From positions 248,001 to 312,000 of the forward strand of contig CAVYZL010000003.1 of the NCBI GenBank assembly GCA_963773055.1: 64,000 nt of DNA, written 5' to 3'. Source of the stretch: PALSA-612 sp963773055 (GTDB lineage: Bacteria > Actinomycetota > Thermoleophilia > Gaiellales > Gaiellaceae). The translations under genes were made by a program, and so were the position numbers. Below are positions 53,360 to 63,321 of the stretch, in pieces. Below the pieces are notes generated by a model. That model was not told where the DNA came from and searched no databases. It saw nothing but the letters and a program-made list of their open reading frames with translations. Position 1 is the stretch's first letter, and each line of letters starts with the position of its first letter.

Positions 53360-54736
53360 CTAGTGCGCGAAGGCGGCGCCCGTCGTCGCGTCGTGTACGG
53401 GCGACGGCTGCTTCTCGAGGCGCGGTAGCTGGCGCTCGAGGTCGTCGATCAGCATGTCGGCCATGTCATGCGTGAAGCCGCGCTTGACGACGACGCGGAG
53501 CGCCGCGAGGTCGGTGCGATTCTCCGGGAACGTGTACGCGGGCAGCTGCCAGCCGCGCTCGCGGACGGCGTTCGAGACGTCGAAGACGGTGTAGTTATCG
53601 ATGTCGTCTTTGAGCTTGAAGGCGAACACCGGCAGCTCGTCGCCCTTCGTGATCAGCTCGAAAGGCCCGATCTCGGCGATCTGCACGGACAGGCGCGTCG
53701 CCACGTCGCGCGCATAATGTTGGACCCGCTGATAGCCGGAGAAGCCAAGGCGAAGGAAGTTGTAGTACTGGGCCACGATTTGCGCCCCGGGGCGAGAGAA
53801 GTTCAGCGCGAACGTCGGCATGTTGTCGCCGAGGTAGTTGACCCAGAAGATCAGGTCGTCGGGCAGCGCCTCCGCGTCGCGCCACACGATCCAGCCAACG
53901 CCGGGATAGACGAGCCCGTACTTGTGGCCAGAGGCATTGATCGAGGCGACCCTCGGAAGGCGGAAGTCCCATTCGAGGTCAGGGTCGATGAACGGCGCGA
54001 CGAACGCGCCGGACGCACCGTCCACATGGAGCGGCACGTCGAGTCCGGTGTCGGCCTCGAGAGCGTCGAGCGCAGACGCGATCTCCTTGACCGGCTCGTA
54101 CGAGCCGTCGAAGGTCGAGCCGAGGATGGCGACGACCCCGATCGTGTTCTCGTCGCAGCGCGTGACGGCCTCCTCGGCGGAGAGGTGAAAGCGATCGCCC
54201 TCCATCGGCACGAGCCGCATCTCCACGTCCCAGTAGTTCGCGAACTTCTCCCAGCAGACCTGGACGTTGATGCCCATGACGATGTTCGGCTTGTGGGCGG
54301 GCTTCCCCGCTACCGCCCGCGCCTTCTGCCAGCGCCGCTTGAGCGCAAGCCCACCGAGCATGGCCGCCTCGCTCGAGCCGGTGGTCGAGCATCCGGTCGC
54401 CTCGTCGGCAGCGGGCGCGTGCCAGAGGCGACTGATGATGTTGACGCACCGCATCTCGATCTCGGCGGTCTGCGGGTACTCGTCCTTGTCGATCATGTTC
54501 TTGTCGAAGCACTCGGTCATCAGCCGTTCGGCCTGAGGCTCCATCCAGGTGCTGACGAACGTCGCGACGTTCAGGCGCGCGTTGCCGTCGAGCATCAGCT
54601 CGTCGTGGATGATCTGGTACGCGACGTCAGCGGGAAGTTCGTCGGCCGGGAGTTCGTGCCGCGGGACGCTTGCCGACTCGAGCGTGAACATCGGGTGCCC
54701 CTTGATCGCGGGGCCGCTCGGATGCTTCAGCGCCAT
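53360..54736 (-). CDS. gadB: Glutamate decarboxylase
   Basis: A PLP-dependent cytoplasmic enzyme that converts glutamate to GABA and CO2, consuming a proton. The 458 residues match GadA/B length. CSTTGSSEAAMLGGLALKRR binds phosphate and substrate, PLHVDGASGAFVAPFIDPD includes the Asp contacting the PLP ring, and Lys272 in SINASGHKYGLVYPG forms the Schiff base. The C-terminal segment, which in E. coli closes the site at neutral pH, is present in altered form (KQPSPVHDATTGAAFAH). ATG 54736 is five bases from the amidotransferase stop. No glutamate/GABA antiporter is adjacent. Confidence 0.9.
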   Translation of the reverse strand: MALKHPSGPAIKGHPMFTLESASVPRHELPADELPADVAYQIIHDELMLDGNARLNVATFVSTWMEPQAERLMTECFDKNMIDKDEYPQTAEIEMRCVNIISRLWHAPAADEATGCSTTGSSEAAMLGGLALKRRWQKARAVAGKPAHKPNIVMGINVQVCWEKFANYWDVEMRLVPMEGDRFHLSAEEAVTRCDENTIGVVAILGSTFDGSYEPVKEIASALDALEADTGLDVPLHVDGASGAFVAPFIDPDLEWDFRLPRVASINASGHKYGLVYPGVGWIVWRDAEALPDDLIFWVNYLGDNMPTFALNFSRPGAQIVAQYYNFLRLGFSGYQRVQHYARDVATRLSVQIAEIGPFELITKGDELPVFAFKLKDDIDNYTVFDVSNAVRERGWQLPAYTFPENRTDLAALRVVVKRGFTHDMADMLIDDLERQLPRLEKQPSPVHDATTGAAFAH

Positions 54737-54740
54737 CGGC

Positions 54741-55577
54741 TCAGCCTCCGTTCAGCAACGGCTGGAACGGATGGAGCTCGTCCTGGCCCGGCTGGACGAT
54801 GCCGTAGCTCGATTCCGGCACCTCGTTCCAAGCGCCTTCGAGATCGCGGAGCGGCTCCGAGACGACCAGGCGCGACTCGTCGCTGACCTCGCCCAGAATC
54901 TCGAGCTCGGGATGAAGCTTTCGGAGGTCCGCCACCTTCGTCGAGAAGAAGAGCGAGCGCGACGTTCCCTCGCTCGAGTACCGAAAGGCCCAGAGACGCG
55001 AGCCGTCGCTCGTGGCAACCGTCATCTGAATCGGATGCTCGATCCCGTGCTCGCGGCCCACCTTCTCGATCAACCCCACCGCCCGTGAAACGGCGGCCGG
55101 GGGATCGTCCTCGAGACCGAATGTCAACGCGAGGAAGAAGAACACCTCGGAGTCCGTCGAGCCTGCGATCTCGGGCCAGAGCGACGGGTCGACGGCAAAC
55201 GCGAGGTCTCGCTTTACGTCCTGGAACTGCGCGATCCCCCCGTTGTGCATCCAGAGCCAGCGTCCGTGCCGGAACGGATGGCAGTTCGTCCACTGGATCG
55301 GGGTCCCGCTCGACGCCCGGATATGCGCGAAGACGAGGCCGGAACGAACATGGCCGGAGAGCTCGCGCAGGTTGGCGTCGTTCCAGGCAGGCTCGGTGCT
55401 CTTGAAGAGCCCCGGCGTCTCGCTCTCGCCGTACCAGCCGACCCCGAAGCCATCGCCGTTCGTCGTTTCGGCCCCGAGCTTCGAATGGAGGCTCTGGTCG
55501 ATGAGCGAGTGCTCTGGCGTATAAAGCAGGCGCTCGAGGAGGATGGGGGATCCGGAGTAGGCGAGCCAGCGGCACAC
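54741..55577 (-). CDS. Class II glutamine amidotransferase
   Basis: An Ntn-hydrolase of 278 residues resembling EgtC/YafJ-type amidotransferases. GTG 55577 is directly followed by TGC, placing the catalytic Cys at position 2 (CRWLAYSGSPILLERLL) after Met removal. GDGFGVGWYG, FAHIRASSGTPIQWTNCHPF and WMHNGGIAQF carry the glutamine-binding Arg, Asn and Gly. Such enzymes free ammonia from glutamine or cleave gamma-glutamyl groups, giving glutamate. Its position just before glutamate decarboxylase suggests it feeds glutamate to that enzyme; no ergothioneine genes are near. The longer frame upstream is a shadow of the CaCA gene. Confidence 0.8.
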   Translation of the reverse strand: MCRWLAYSGSPILLERLLYTPEHSLIDQSLHSKLGAETTNGDGFGVGWYGESETPGLFKSTEPAWNDANLRELSGHVRSGLVFAHIRASSGTPIQWTNCHPFRHGRWLWMHNGGIAQFQDVKRDLAFAVDPSLWPEIAGSTDSEVFFFLALTFGLEDDPPAAVSRAVGLIEKVGREHGIEHPIQMTVATSDGSRLWAFRYSSEGTSRSLFFSTKVADLRKLHPELEILGEVSDESRLVVSEPLRDLEGAWNEVPESSYGIVQPGQDELHPFQPLLNGG

Positions 55578-55656
55578 GTCGAGCCGTTCATAGCACGTTG
55601 TCCGACAAGAGCGCCGACCTAGACTCTGCGGAGGCGACCGCCTAGAGTCGCCCCGC

Positions 55657-56685
55657 ATGAGCTCGTGGGGCACACCGGCCCTTCTCGCCGTCTTCCTCGC
55701 GGCGGCCATCGCCACCTGGATCGCCGGGCTCGCGCTCTCGAAGACGACCGACATCCTCGACGACCGCTTCAAACTCGGCGACGCGGTCGGCGGCCTTCTC
55801 CTGCTGGGGCTCGCAGGCTCGCTGCCTGAGCTTGCGATCACCGCGTCGGCGGCGGTCAGCGGCAACCTGCCGCTTGCCGTCGGGAACCTGCTCGGTGGGA
55901 TCGCGATGCAGACCCTCGTGCTCGTGTTGCTCGACGCTACGTCGCGGAGGAAGCAGCCGCTGACGTCGCTCGCGGACCTCAGCCCGCTGTTCGAGGCGAC
56001 GCTCGTGATCACCGTATTGGCCATCGCGTTGATGGGCGCGTTCCTTCCGGCGTCGGCGGCGCTAGGCTCGGTGAGCCCAGCCTCGATCGCGATCGTCGTC
56101 TTCTTCGTACTCGGCATCTTCGGTATCAACAGGGCGCGGCGGAGGCCTGCGTGGAAGCTCACGGGCGACCCTCTGCCCGAGCCGCAGGAAGGCCCGAACC
56201 GCTTCCGGAAATCTGCGACGAAGATCGCCCTGCTCTGGTTCGCCGTCGCCTCGATCGTGACGCTGATCGCCGGCGTCCTGCTCGAGCAGACCGGAAACGA
56301 GCTCGCCAATGACTGGGGCATCAACGGCGCAGTCTTCGGCGCGACGATCCTCGCCGCAGTCACTGCGCTGCCCGAGATCTCCAGCGGCATCGAAGCGGTT
56401 CGCCTGGGCGACGTCGGCCTGGCGATGAGCGACATCTACGGCGGCAACGCTGTGCAGCTGACGTTGTTCCTGCTCGCCGACTTGCTCGCCGGCGAGCCCG
56501 TGCTGCCGACGGCCAGTGCGCAGGCTCTCTGGCTCGGCGCCGTCGGCGCAGTGATGACGGGCATCTTCGCCTACGGCCTCCTGCTCAGGCCGAAACGAAA
56601 GCTGTGGTTGATCGGGCTTGATTCTGCGGTCGTGCTCGCGACGTACGTCGCCGCGGTGCTCTTCTTACCCGCGATCCCCGGCTGA
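55657..56685 (+). CDS. Sodium/calcium exchanger (CaCA) family protein
   Basis: A 342-residue cation exchanger of the CaCA superfamily, ten helices in two halves. The alpha repeats are GLAGSLPELAITASAAVSGN with GNLLGGIAMQ, and ILAAVTALPEISSGIEAVRL with YGGNAVQLTLF; both hold the ion-binding Glu (LPE) and Asn-containing loop. A hydrophilic loop with RRRPAWKLTGDPLPEPQEG separates the halves. It probably exports Ca2+ or another cation. ATG 55657. A strong terminator follows the stop at once. Confidence 0.85.
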   Translation: MSSWGTPALLAVFLAAAIATWIAGLALSKTTDILDDRFKLGDAVGGLLLLGLAGSLPELAITASAAVSGNLPLAVGNLLGGIAMQTLVLVLLDATSRRKQPLTSLADLSPLFEATLVITVLAIALMGAFLPASAALGSVSPASIAIVVFFVLGIFGINRARRRPAWKLTGDPLPEPQEGPNRFRKSATKIALLWFAVASIVTLIAGVLLEQTGNELANDWGINGAVFGATILAAVTALPEISSGIEAVRLGDVGLAMSDIYGGNAVQLTLFLLADLLAGEPVLPTASAQALWLGAVGAVMTGIFAYGLLLRPKRKLWLIGLDSAVVLATYVAAVLFLPAIPG

Positions 56686-56686
56686 C

Positions 56687-56714
56687 ACGCGGAGCCCCGG
56701 AAGGGGCTCCGCGT
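56687..56714. terminator. Bidirectional convergent terminator
   Basis: A perfect 12-bp stem, ACGCGGAGCCCC (56687-56698) with GGGGCTCCGCGT (56703-56714), around a GGAA loop. It stands between the exchanger gene (+) and the DUF7144 gene (-), so it can serve both strands. Confidence 0.75.
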
Positions 56715-56725
56715 CGTCGCAATCC

Positions 56726-57133
56726 CTACGCTGCTGCCATCCCTGCTTTCGCGTCGTCCCAGCGAACGATCAACGCCCAGAGGACGAGCACGTTCAGCGC
56801 TACGGCCAGCAAGCTCCAGAGCGAGAAGTCGTATCCCCCGTCGAAGCTGAGGACGGCGAGGAAGTTGAGGCCGATGCCCAGGATCGCCGCCCAGCGGGCC
56901 CAGCTCGACCCGATCAGCAGCCCGTAGCCGATGAGCGCCAGAGCGGCACCCCAAATCATCATCACCCAGCCCCACTGGGAGACGTCGAGCACGAGCGTGC
57001 CGTTCTTCCCGTGCACGTAGTACTGGTCCCTGATCACGGCGATCAAACCCTGCAGGATGTCGATGCCGCCGAGGATCATCAGGAGCATGCCGGCGAACGC
57101 CACCCAGCCTGCCCAAGCTCCTTTCGAAGCCAC
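56726..57133 (-). CDS. DUF7144 family membrane protein
   Basis: A 135-residue four-helix protein of the same family as 49368-49763. Helix 1 is GWVAFAGMLLMILGGIDILQ. The conserved WGWVMMIWGAALALIGYGLL follows a loop, then WARWAAILGIGLNFLAVLSF and a last helix. GTG 57133 has AGGAGG four bases upstream, excluding the longer frame. The function is unknown. The 79 bases to the phosphodiesterase gene downstream contain nothing clear. Confidence 0.8.
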   Translation of the reverse strand: MASKGAWAGWVAFAGMLLMILGGIDILQGLIAVIRDQYYVHGKNGTLVLDVSQWGWVMMIWGAALALIGYGLLIGSSWARWAAILGIGLNFLAVLSFDGGYDFSLWSLLAVALNVLVLWALIVRWDDAKAGMAAA

Positions 57134-57212
57134 ATTTCCTCCTTCACTCGAGTTGCGCATAAGTATGTGCGCCCATGCGGACGGTTCTGCGGGTTTAAGC
57201 GGTTTCCTCCGG

Positions 57213-59200
57213 CTAGGCCGGCTGGAGCTGCTGCCGCCAGGCCGAAAGCACCGTGTGCACGTGCTCTGCGCCGATGATCCGCTCGTCCGGCAGCTCCAGC
57301 GCAACCGGGTGGAGGATGAACGGCTGGGTCTGCGGCCCGCCGAGGCCGCCGTGGAACGAGATCAGCTCCTCAAACGCGCAGCCCTCGTCGAGATGGGGGT
57401 CGTAGAAGCTCCCAACCATGATGTCGGCCACGTGAGCGAAGCCGTCCGTGCGCAGGAGATGCTGTCCCGCCGTCTCCGAGAAGCTCGCGAGCGGGTCGTC
57501 GCCCTCGATGCGACCGTCTGCGAGATAGCGGGTGCCGCCCGCCCCGAGCGCAACGGGGCCGTGCTCGCGTGAACGCACGAGAAGCCACCCGACGTGCGGG
57601 TGACCCCGAAGCGCGGAGATCAGCTCCGGGTGGCGCTCCTCGATCTCCTCCAGGGTGAGTCGGCGCGGCTCTTCCATGAGGTAGATGAGGCCGAGGTTTC
57701 CGGAGCCAAGCACGACGACCTGGCGCTCGCCGACCTCGTTCTTCTTCGTCTTCTTCGTACCCGACGTGCCCGTCGCCTCGCCGACGGCGAGGCTCGCCAT
57801 CGATGCCTGCTCGTCTCCTCCCTTGATGCTGTGCACGCGCCCTGACGAGAGCGATCGCTCCACGAGGTCATCGAGCCCGTAGCCGTTCCGTTGCTTGAAC
57901 GTCGCGCCCTGCGTCTGGCCGTGATCCGAGAGGACGACGATCTCGTACGGACGCGGCGCAAACCGCCTGGCCCGGTCGATTCGCCCGAACTGCTGGTCGA
58001 GCTTGCGTAGCGCTTCGAGCGTGTCGGAGCGCTCGAGGCCCTGAGTGATGAGCGACCTCGTCGTAGCTGGAGAACGTCGCGTAGATCGCAGGACGACCGC
58101 GCATCATGTCTGTGAGGACGCCGTACACGATCAGGTCGCGGACGACGACGCACATCGTTGCGCGGAGCATCGGATAGATGCCGCCGCGATGGCCGCGCGG
58201 TCGCACGTCTCGTCGACTGGCGCGCATCGACGCTGTCACCTCGAGCACGATCTCCCAGAAGAAGAGGACGAGCGAGCGCGTGACGTTGAACCCGTTCGCG
58301 AAGAACGCGCGGTAGCCCGGGTTCGACCTCTTCTCCTCGGAGATCCGGCTGACGGTGAGGATCACCTCTTCCGCCTCGCCTGATAGGAGGTTGCCGCGGC
58401 TCGAGCCACCATTTATCAGCAGGCCGATGCCCGTCGCACGGTCGCGCTCGATCTCGGCGCAGTCGTCCGGCCCCGAGCAGGCGATGATCCGCCCGCTCGG
58501 CTTATCGACCCAGCGGAACGCGGGGATGTCGTCGTTCGAGCCGAGCAGGATCCCCGCCTGGCTGGCGCCCGTCTGCGAAGACAGGTCTGGCTCCCACTCG
58601 GCTACGGCGTGGGTTCCCTCTGCGACCCAGCGCGCCATGTTCGGCGCGTTGCCGTCGCGCATCGCCCGGCGCAGAATCGGCAGGGCAAGGCCGTCGATCT
58701 CGAGGAAGAGGATCCCCGGCGTGTCGGTGCGTTCGCCGCCGCCCTGACGCTTCGCCACCCGCTGGACGACCTTGAGCGTGTACGTGTCGTCGTCGTTCGT
58801 CCCGAAGACGACGTCGAGGACGACGGTCGCGGCCGCAGCGACGAGCGCGGCGAGCAGCGCCCACCCGAAGTTGTCGACGGTGATCCACTCCGGCCTGATC
58901 TCCGATACCGCGAGCAGCATGAGCGCGTCGAGGACGAGCACGAGCACGAAGCCGAGCAAGCGCCATCAGCGGCAGCCGTAAGGCGGCGATGATCGGCGGC
59001 AGGAGCGCGTTCAGGATCGCGATCGCCAGCGCCGCAGCGAGGGCGCCCCAGAAGCCCTCGACCGATACGCCCGGGACGATCGTCGCCGCTACGAGCAGAG
59101 CCGCGGTGCTGATCAGCCACGCCAGTACGACGTGCAGCGGACGGTACTTGGGACGCTCCGGGTGCCAGGTGACCGCGTCACCGAAGGTCGTTTCCGCCAT
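57213..59200 (-). CDS. Holin-like/phosphodiesterase fusion paralogue, frameshifted
   Basis: The second member of the fusion family, about 660 residues. The N-terminal holin-like helices are VVLAWLISTAALLVAATIVP and LAIAILNALLPPIIAALRLP. The alkaline-phosphatase-type domain begins GILFLEIDGLALPILRRAMR, with LSSQTGASQAGILLGSNDDI (candidate Thr), ATFSSYDEVAHHSG and, in another frame, VVLSDHGQTQGATFKQRN. The C-terminus is IEGDDPLASFSETAGQHLLR. Frame changes near 58955 and 58050. It shares all catalytic-type motifs with 14385-16607, but is more divergent in the middle. The substrate is unknown. Confidence 0.7.
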
Positions 59201-59237
59201 GCCCGGACCCTAACAGCGTGTTTCGTAGGCTCTGACG

Positions 59238-59972
59238 GTGAGCGTTCGCATCACGTACGTCGGGCACGCGACGGTGCTCGTGGACATGGACGGCGTCCGC
59301 CTGTTAACCGACCCCGTCCTGCGCAACCGTGTCCTGCATCTACGGCGAGCGGGCGCGGCGCCTGCCTCGGCGCTCCGCGGGCTCGACGCGGCGCTCGTCT
59401 CACACGGCCACTGGGACCACCTCGACCTGCCGTCGCTCGAGCGGCTGGGGCGCGAGCTGCCGATCGTGTGCCCGCGGGGTATCGGCCAGCTCTTGCGGCG
59501 GCGGAAGTTCAGCCACGTCGTCGAGGTCGACGAGGGCGAGAGCGTCGCGATCGGAGGCCTGAGCGTGACCACGACCTTCGCGGAGCACGACGGCTCGCGC
59601 GGGCCCCTCGGCGTGCAAGCACCGTCGTTCGGCTATGTCATCGAGGGGTCAAAGCGCGTGTACTTCGCCGGCGACACTGATCTCTTCGAGGGCATGACCG
59701 AGCCTCGGGAGTCGTTCGACGTCGCGCTCGTGCCCGTCTCCGGCTGGGGCTCGAAGGTCGGGCCGGGGCATCTCGACCCGGAGAGGGCCGTAGAGGCAGT
59801 CGCTCGCCTCCGGCCGAAGATCGCGATCCCCATCCACTGGGGCACGTACTCGACGCTCAACCGGCAGCCGACGCGCGAGCCTGCCGAAGAGTTCGCGTCG
59901 CTCGCGGCCAGACGCGTGCCCGACGTGGAGGTGCGCATCGTCGAGCTCGCGGAGACGCTCGAGCTCGACTAG
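59238..59972 (+). CDS. Metallo-beta-lactamase-fold hydrolase (UlaG-like)
   Basis: A 244-residue cytoplasmic metallohydrolase. The zinc motif HxHxDH appears as SHGHWDHLDLPSLERLG. FAEHDGSRGP carries the next His, YFAGDTDLFEG the bridging Asp, and IPIHWGTYS the last His. The lack of an active-site lid and the tail (VEVRIVELAETLELD) resemble the NAPE-PLD/UlaG branch, which cleaves phosphodiester or lactone bonds. The N-terminal SVRITYVGHATVLVDMDGVR is typical. Its stop overlaps the end of the convergent transporter gene by four bases. Confidence 0.85.
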   Translation: MSVRITYVGHATVLVDMDGVRLLTDPVLRNRVLHLRRAGAAPASALRGLDAALVSHGHWDHLDLPSLERLGRELPIVCPRGIGQLLRRRKFSHVVEVDEGESVAIGGLSVTTTFAEHDGSRGPLGVQAPSFGYVIEGSKRVYFAGDTDLFEGMTEPRESFDVALVPVSGWGSKVGPGHLDPERAVEAVARLRPKIAIPIHWGTYSTLNRQPTREPAEEFASLAARRVPDVEVRIVELAETLELD

Positions 59973-62645
59973 GACGCCTCGCCCGGCGCAGTTGAGGGCG
60001 CAAGCGGCCCGCGCACGCGCTTCCAGATCACGTCCAGCACGACTGACAGCGCGGTGACACCGACGATCGCGGCGAACGTCTCCGGCGCGTTGCGCAGGAT
60101 GTCCACGGCGAAGAAGACAAGCACCACCGCCGTCGCCGCGATCGCGGTCAGCACGATGATCGCAAGCGAACCTGTCTCGGCTCGCAGGCGAAATGCGGAG
60201 ACCCCGACGAGCAGGAAGATCACGAGCGAGCAGGCGCTTCCGACCGATGCGATCGCCGACAAGTCGACGAGATTCGAGATCACGAGCATTATTGCGGCCG
60301 TGATCAGCATCCCTGCGTGCGGGCCGAACCGTGTCTCGCGCGCGAACAACGGTGGGAACTGTCCCGTCCCGGCAAGCATCCGCGTCAATCCGCCCGAGGC
60401 GTAGAGCGTCGCGTTCACCGACGAAGCCGTTGCGAGGAGTGCTGCGATCGACACCATCGTGAAGCCCGCGTCGCCGAGGGCGGGTCGCGCAGCTTCAGCG
60501 ATCGCCGTCTCGCCGTAGCCGATCACCTCGGCGACCGTGAGCGTGCCGAAGACTCCGAGCGAGATGAGAACGTAGAGGACGCTCGTCACGCCGAGCGCGC
60601 CGTACATCGCCTTCGGCAGCTCTCGCGCCGGGTCGCGCAGGTCCCCCACGGCGAAGGTGATCACGCTGAATCCGAGGTAAGCGAAGAACGTCAGCGCGAC
60701 ACTGGCGATGATGTCCGAGACCGACGGGTAGCCGCTGGGCGCGAGCAGGTGGGGGTCGATGTCGACGATGGTCACGGCGATGAAGACGGCGAAGACGGCC
60801 AGCAGGACGACGACGATGAGCGACTGAGCGCGGTCCACCACGCGCGACCCGACGAGGTTGATCGCCGCCATGGCGACCACGATCGCCGACGTGAACGCGT
60901 TGTCCCACCAGCCCGCGGCGTCCTCGCCGACGAAGAGCGAGGTCGCGTAGCTGCCGAACGCCACCGCCACCATCGAGCCGACGATCACGATGGCGGCGAA
61001 GTACCCAAGCCACGATGCGATGCCGACAAGCCGGCCGTTGCCGAAGCCCTGCATGAGGTACGCGATCAGCCCACCCGACGACGGGTAGCGCACCCCGAGC
61101 TTGACCACGGTGTAGCCGAGCAGCGAAGCGACGATGCCTGCGAGGAGGAACGAGATCCAGACGGCTGAGCCCGCGACCGCTCCGGCTTCGCCAAGGAGCG
61201 CGAAGATGCCGGCGCCGACCATCGCGCCGATGCCGAGGAAGGCGGCCCCGCGGACCGTCACGCTACGGGGACGGTGCCGGCGGTGTGGCGGCGCGGGAGT
61301 ATGCCCGCCGAAGAACAGCCACACGATGAGGATGCCCGCGAGCGCCGTCACGATCCAGCAGATCTGGAGCGGCAGCTGGAACGAGTGATCAATGACCCTC
61401 TTTCCGAGGCTCGTCGTTCCGGTCGTGTCCGCCTCGGCCGCCGCGATCTGCGTCCCGTTTGCCGGGAGCAAGAGCACGCCGACGACGGCCGTCCACATGG
61501 CGATCATGTAGCCGGCGCTGATGCCGAGCGTCAGGCCAAGCGGGACCATCGTCCTCGTCGCCGCAGACTGGCTCGTCGTGAGCCCCGCCACGAGGAAGAT
61601 GGCGACGGCGATCATGAACGGCCACTTCTCGACGAGGCTGCCGAGGGCGAGGACGATGGCGTCCTCGTTGTTCGCGATGAACGTGTCGGCCATCCAGGCG
61701 ATGCCGAACAGCGCGATCATCGCGATCATCCCGGACTTGAAGATGCTCATGCCCGGCACGTCCGACGCCTTCACGTGGCAGAAGACGAGGATCAACGCCG
61801 CCGCTGTGAGCATGAACATCTGGATGATCGGCGTTACGGAGAGCGCCTCGACGCCGCCGCCCTCGGCGGTCACCGTCGGGCGGAGGCCCTCGAAGAGGCC
61901 AAAGACGCAGATCGCCATGACCGCGGTCAGGAAGATCGCAACGCTGCGCCGCGCGTACGGCATGAGCTCGATCTCCGCAGCCGGTGCCGGCGGCTCGATC
62001 TCCCCTGCTTCGAGCCGGCGCTGGTACTCCGCATCATCGTCGAGATCGCGCCCGTGGCGGCTCATGACGAACGCCATCGGCAGGATCCCGATGATGCTGG
62101 CCGGGATGGTGATCAACAGGACGTCTACGAGGCTGTAGTCGTAGACCTCGACGAGCGGGAGCAGTGTCGCGGTCGCCGCGGCCACGGGGCTGGACGTGAT
62201 CCCGAGCGCGTTGGCCACGGTCGAGCTGGCCAGCGGGCGCTCCGGGCGGATCTTGTTGGCGTACGAGACCTCGTTGATCACCGGGATGATCGAGTAGAAC
62301 GTGTTGCTCGTCCCCGTGAGGATCGTGAGCACGTACGAGATGTACGGGGCGACGAAGTTGAGCGCCTTCGGCCGTGCGCGAAGCGCCTTGCTCGCGATCA
62401 GCACCATGTAGTCGACGCCGCCGGCCGCCTGCATGGCCGCCGCCGCGGACGACGACCGCGATGATGATGAGGATGGCGCTGATCGGCGGCTCGCCGGGAT
62501 CGAGCTGGAACCCGAAGACGAGGACGAGCGTGCCGACGCCGCCCCACAGCCCGAGCCCGACCCCGCCCGAGCGCACACCGAGGGCGATGAACCCGACGAC
62601 GACGAGCCCTTCGAGGGCGACAAGGAGCCAGTCCTGGCTCGTCAC
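59969..62645 (-). CDS. Dcu-type C4-dicarboxylate transporter fused in frame to an APC amino-acid permease, one frameshift
   Basis: One open frame covers two full transporters. The first ~450 residues resemble DcuA/DcuB: LIASKALRARPKALNFVAPY, TILTGTSNTFYSIIPVINEV, NKIRPERPLASSTVANALGI, SGMIAMIALFGIAWMADTFI and KRVIDHSFQLPLQ. Without any stop it continues through a linker (GGHTPAPPHRRHRPRS, about 61310-61265) into an APC permease: VRGAAFLGIGAMVGAGIFAL, YPSSGGLIAYLMQGFGNG and FFAYLGFSVITFAVGDLRDP. GTG 62645 starts it; one frame change near 62445 (VVSAAAAMQAAGG) follows. A GTG at about 61264 could start the APC part alone. Fusion or lost stop codon cannot be decided here. Confidence 0.7.
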
Positions 62646-63321
62646 GGGCTCGTCTCCTCCTCGAGCTGCTGACAGGTGCTCGAGTCCCGGAAAGCCGCAG
62701 CGAGTTCAGGGTCCGTGCGGACGATCTCGGCCTTTGTCTGCACACCGGACTTCAGCACGCTGCCGATCGCACCGACGGCACCGGCCACCTGGGTCACCGC
62801 GTCCTCGAGCGAGTCTGCCTCCTTGTCGAGGGAGTCCTGCGCACCCTCGAGGTCGTCGTGCGCCGAGTCCGCCCAGTCGTTGACGAGCGTCGCCACCTGC
62901 TCACCCTGCGGCGTGTCGGGCGTCCCGGCGTTCTCGACGCCGTCGATCAGCACGTCCGTTGCCTCCACGGCCCGCTCGAGCCCTGCCCGTACGAGACCCG
63001 TTCGGCCCTGAGGCGTCTCGGACTGAGGCTCCTCGGTTGCCGGACCGCCGAACGCCGGCGGGTGTCGGATGTCCTCGACGATCGCCTGCATCTCGGCCGC
63101 CAGACGCCGACGGCGCCGCACGTGCTCTGCGCCCATGTCCCAGCCGGGACCGTCTCCCCCTTGTCGTCGCGCGCTCCGATAGCCGCCGTCACGACGACGA
63201 GCAGCACGATCCCGGCGAGGATCGCGAAGATCCACGACCGAGCGCGGCCGTCGCATGGTCGCCTGTCTGTCGCCGGCGAGCCTCGCCGCCGCGTCGAGCG
63301 TGAGCGATCACGATCCGGCAT
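62642..63321 (-). CDS. Membrane-anchored two-cysteine helical protein, frameshifted
   Basis: The third member of the two-cysteine family. An anchor helix (SWIFAILAGIVLLVVVTAAI) is followed by GTWAQSTCGAVGVW, the N-terminal Cys, then, after a frame change near 63105, AEMQAIVEDIRHP and a long helical domain (VNDWADSAHDDLEGAQDSLD) ending with DSSTCQQLEEE. TWAQSTCGAVGVW parallels TWASGVCSSITTW of the lipoprotein at 13616. The start is ATG 63321, or ATG 63256 with an additional shift (MRRPRSWIFAIL). Its stop overlaps the transporter start (GTGA). The function is unknown. Confidence 0.6.

Noticed and set aside
54741..56435. A 564-codon extension of the amidotransferase
   Set aside because: The extra N-terminal part is antisense to the CaCA exchanger, and the catalytic Cys must follow the start codon, which fits GTG 55577.
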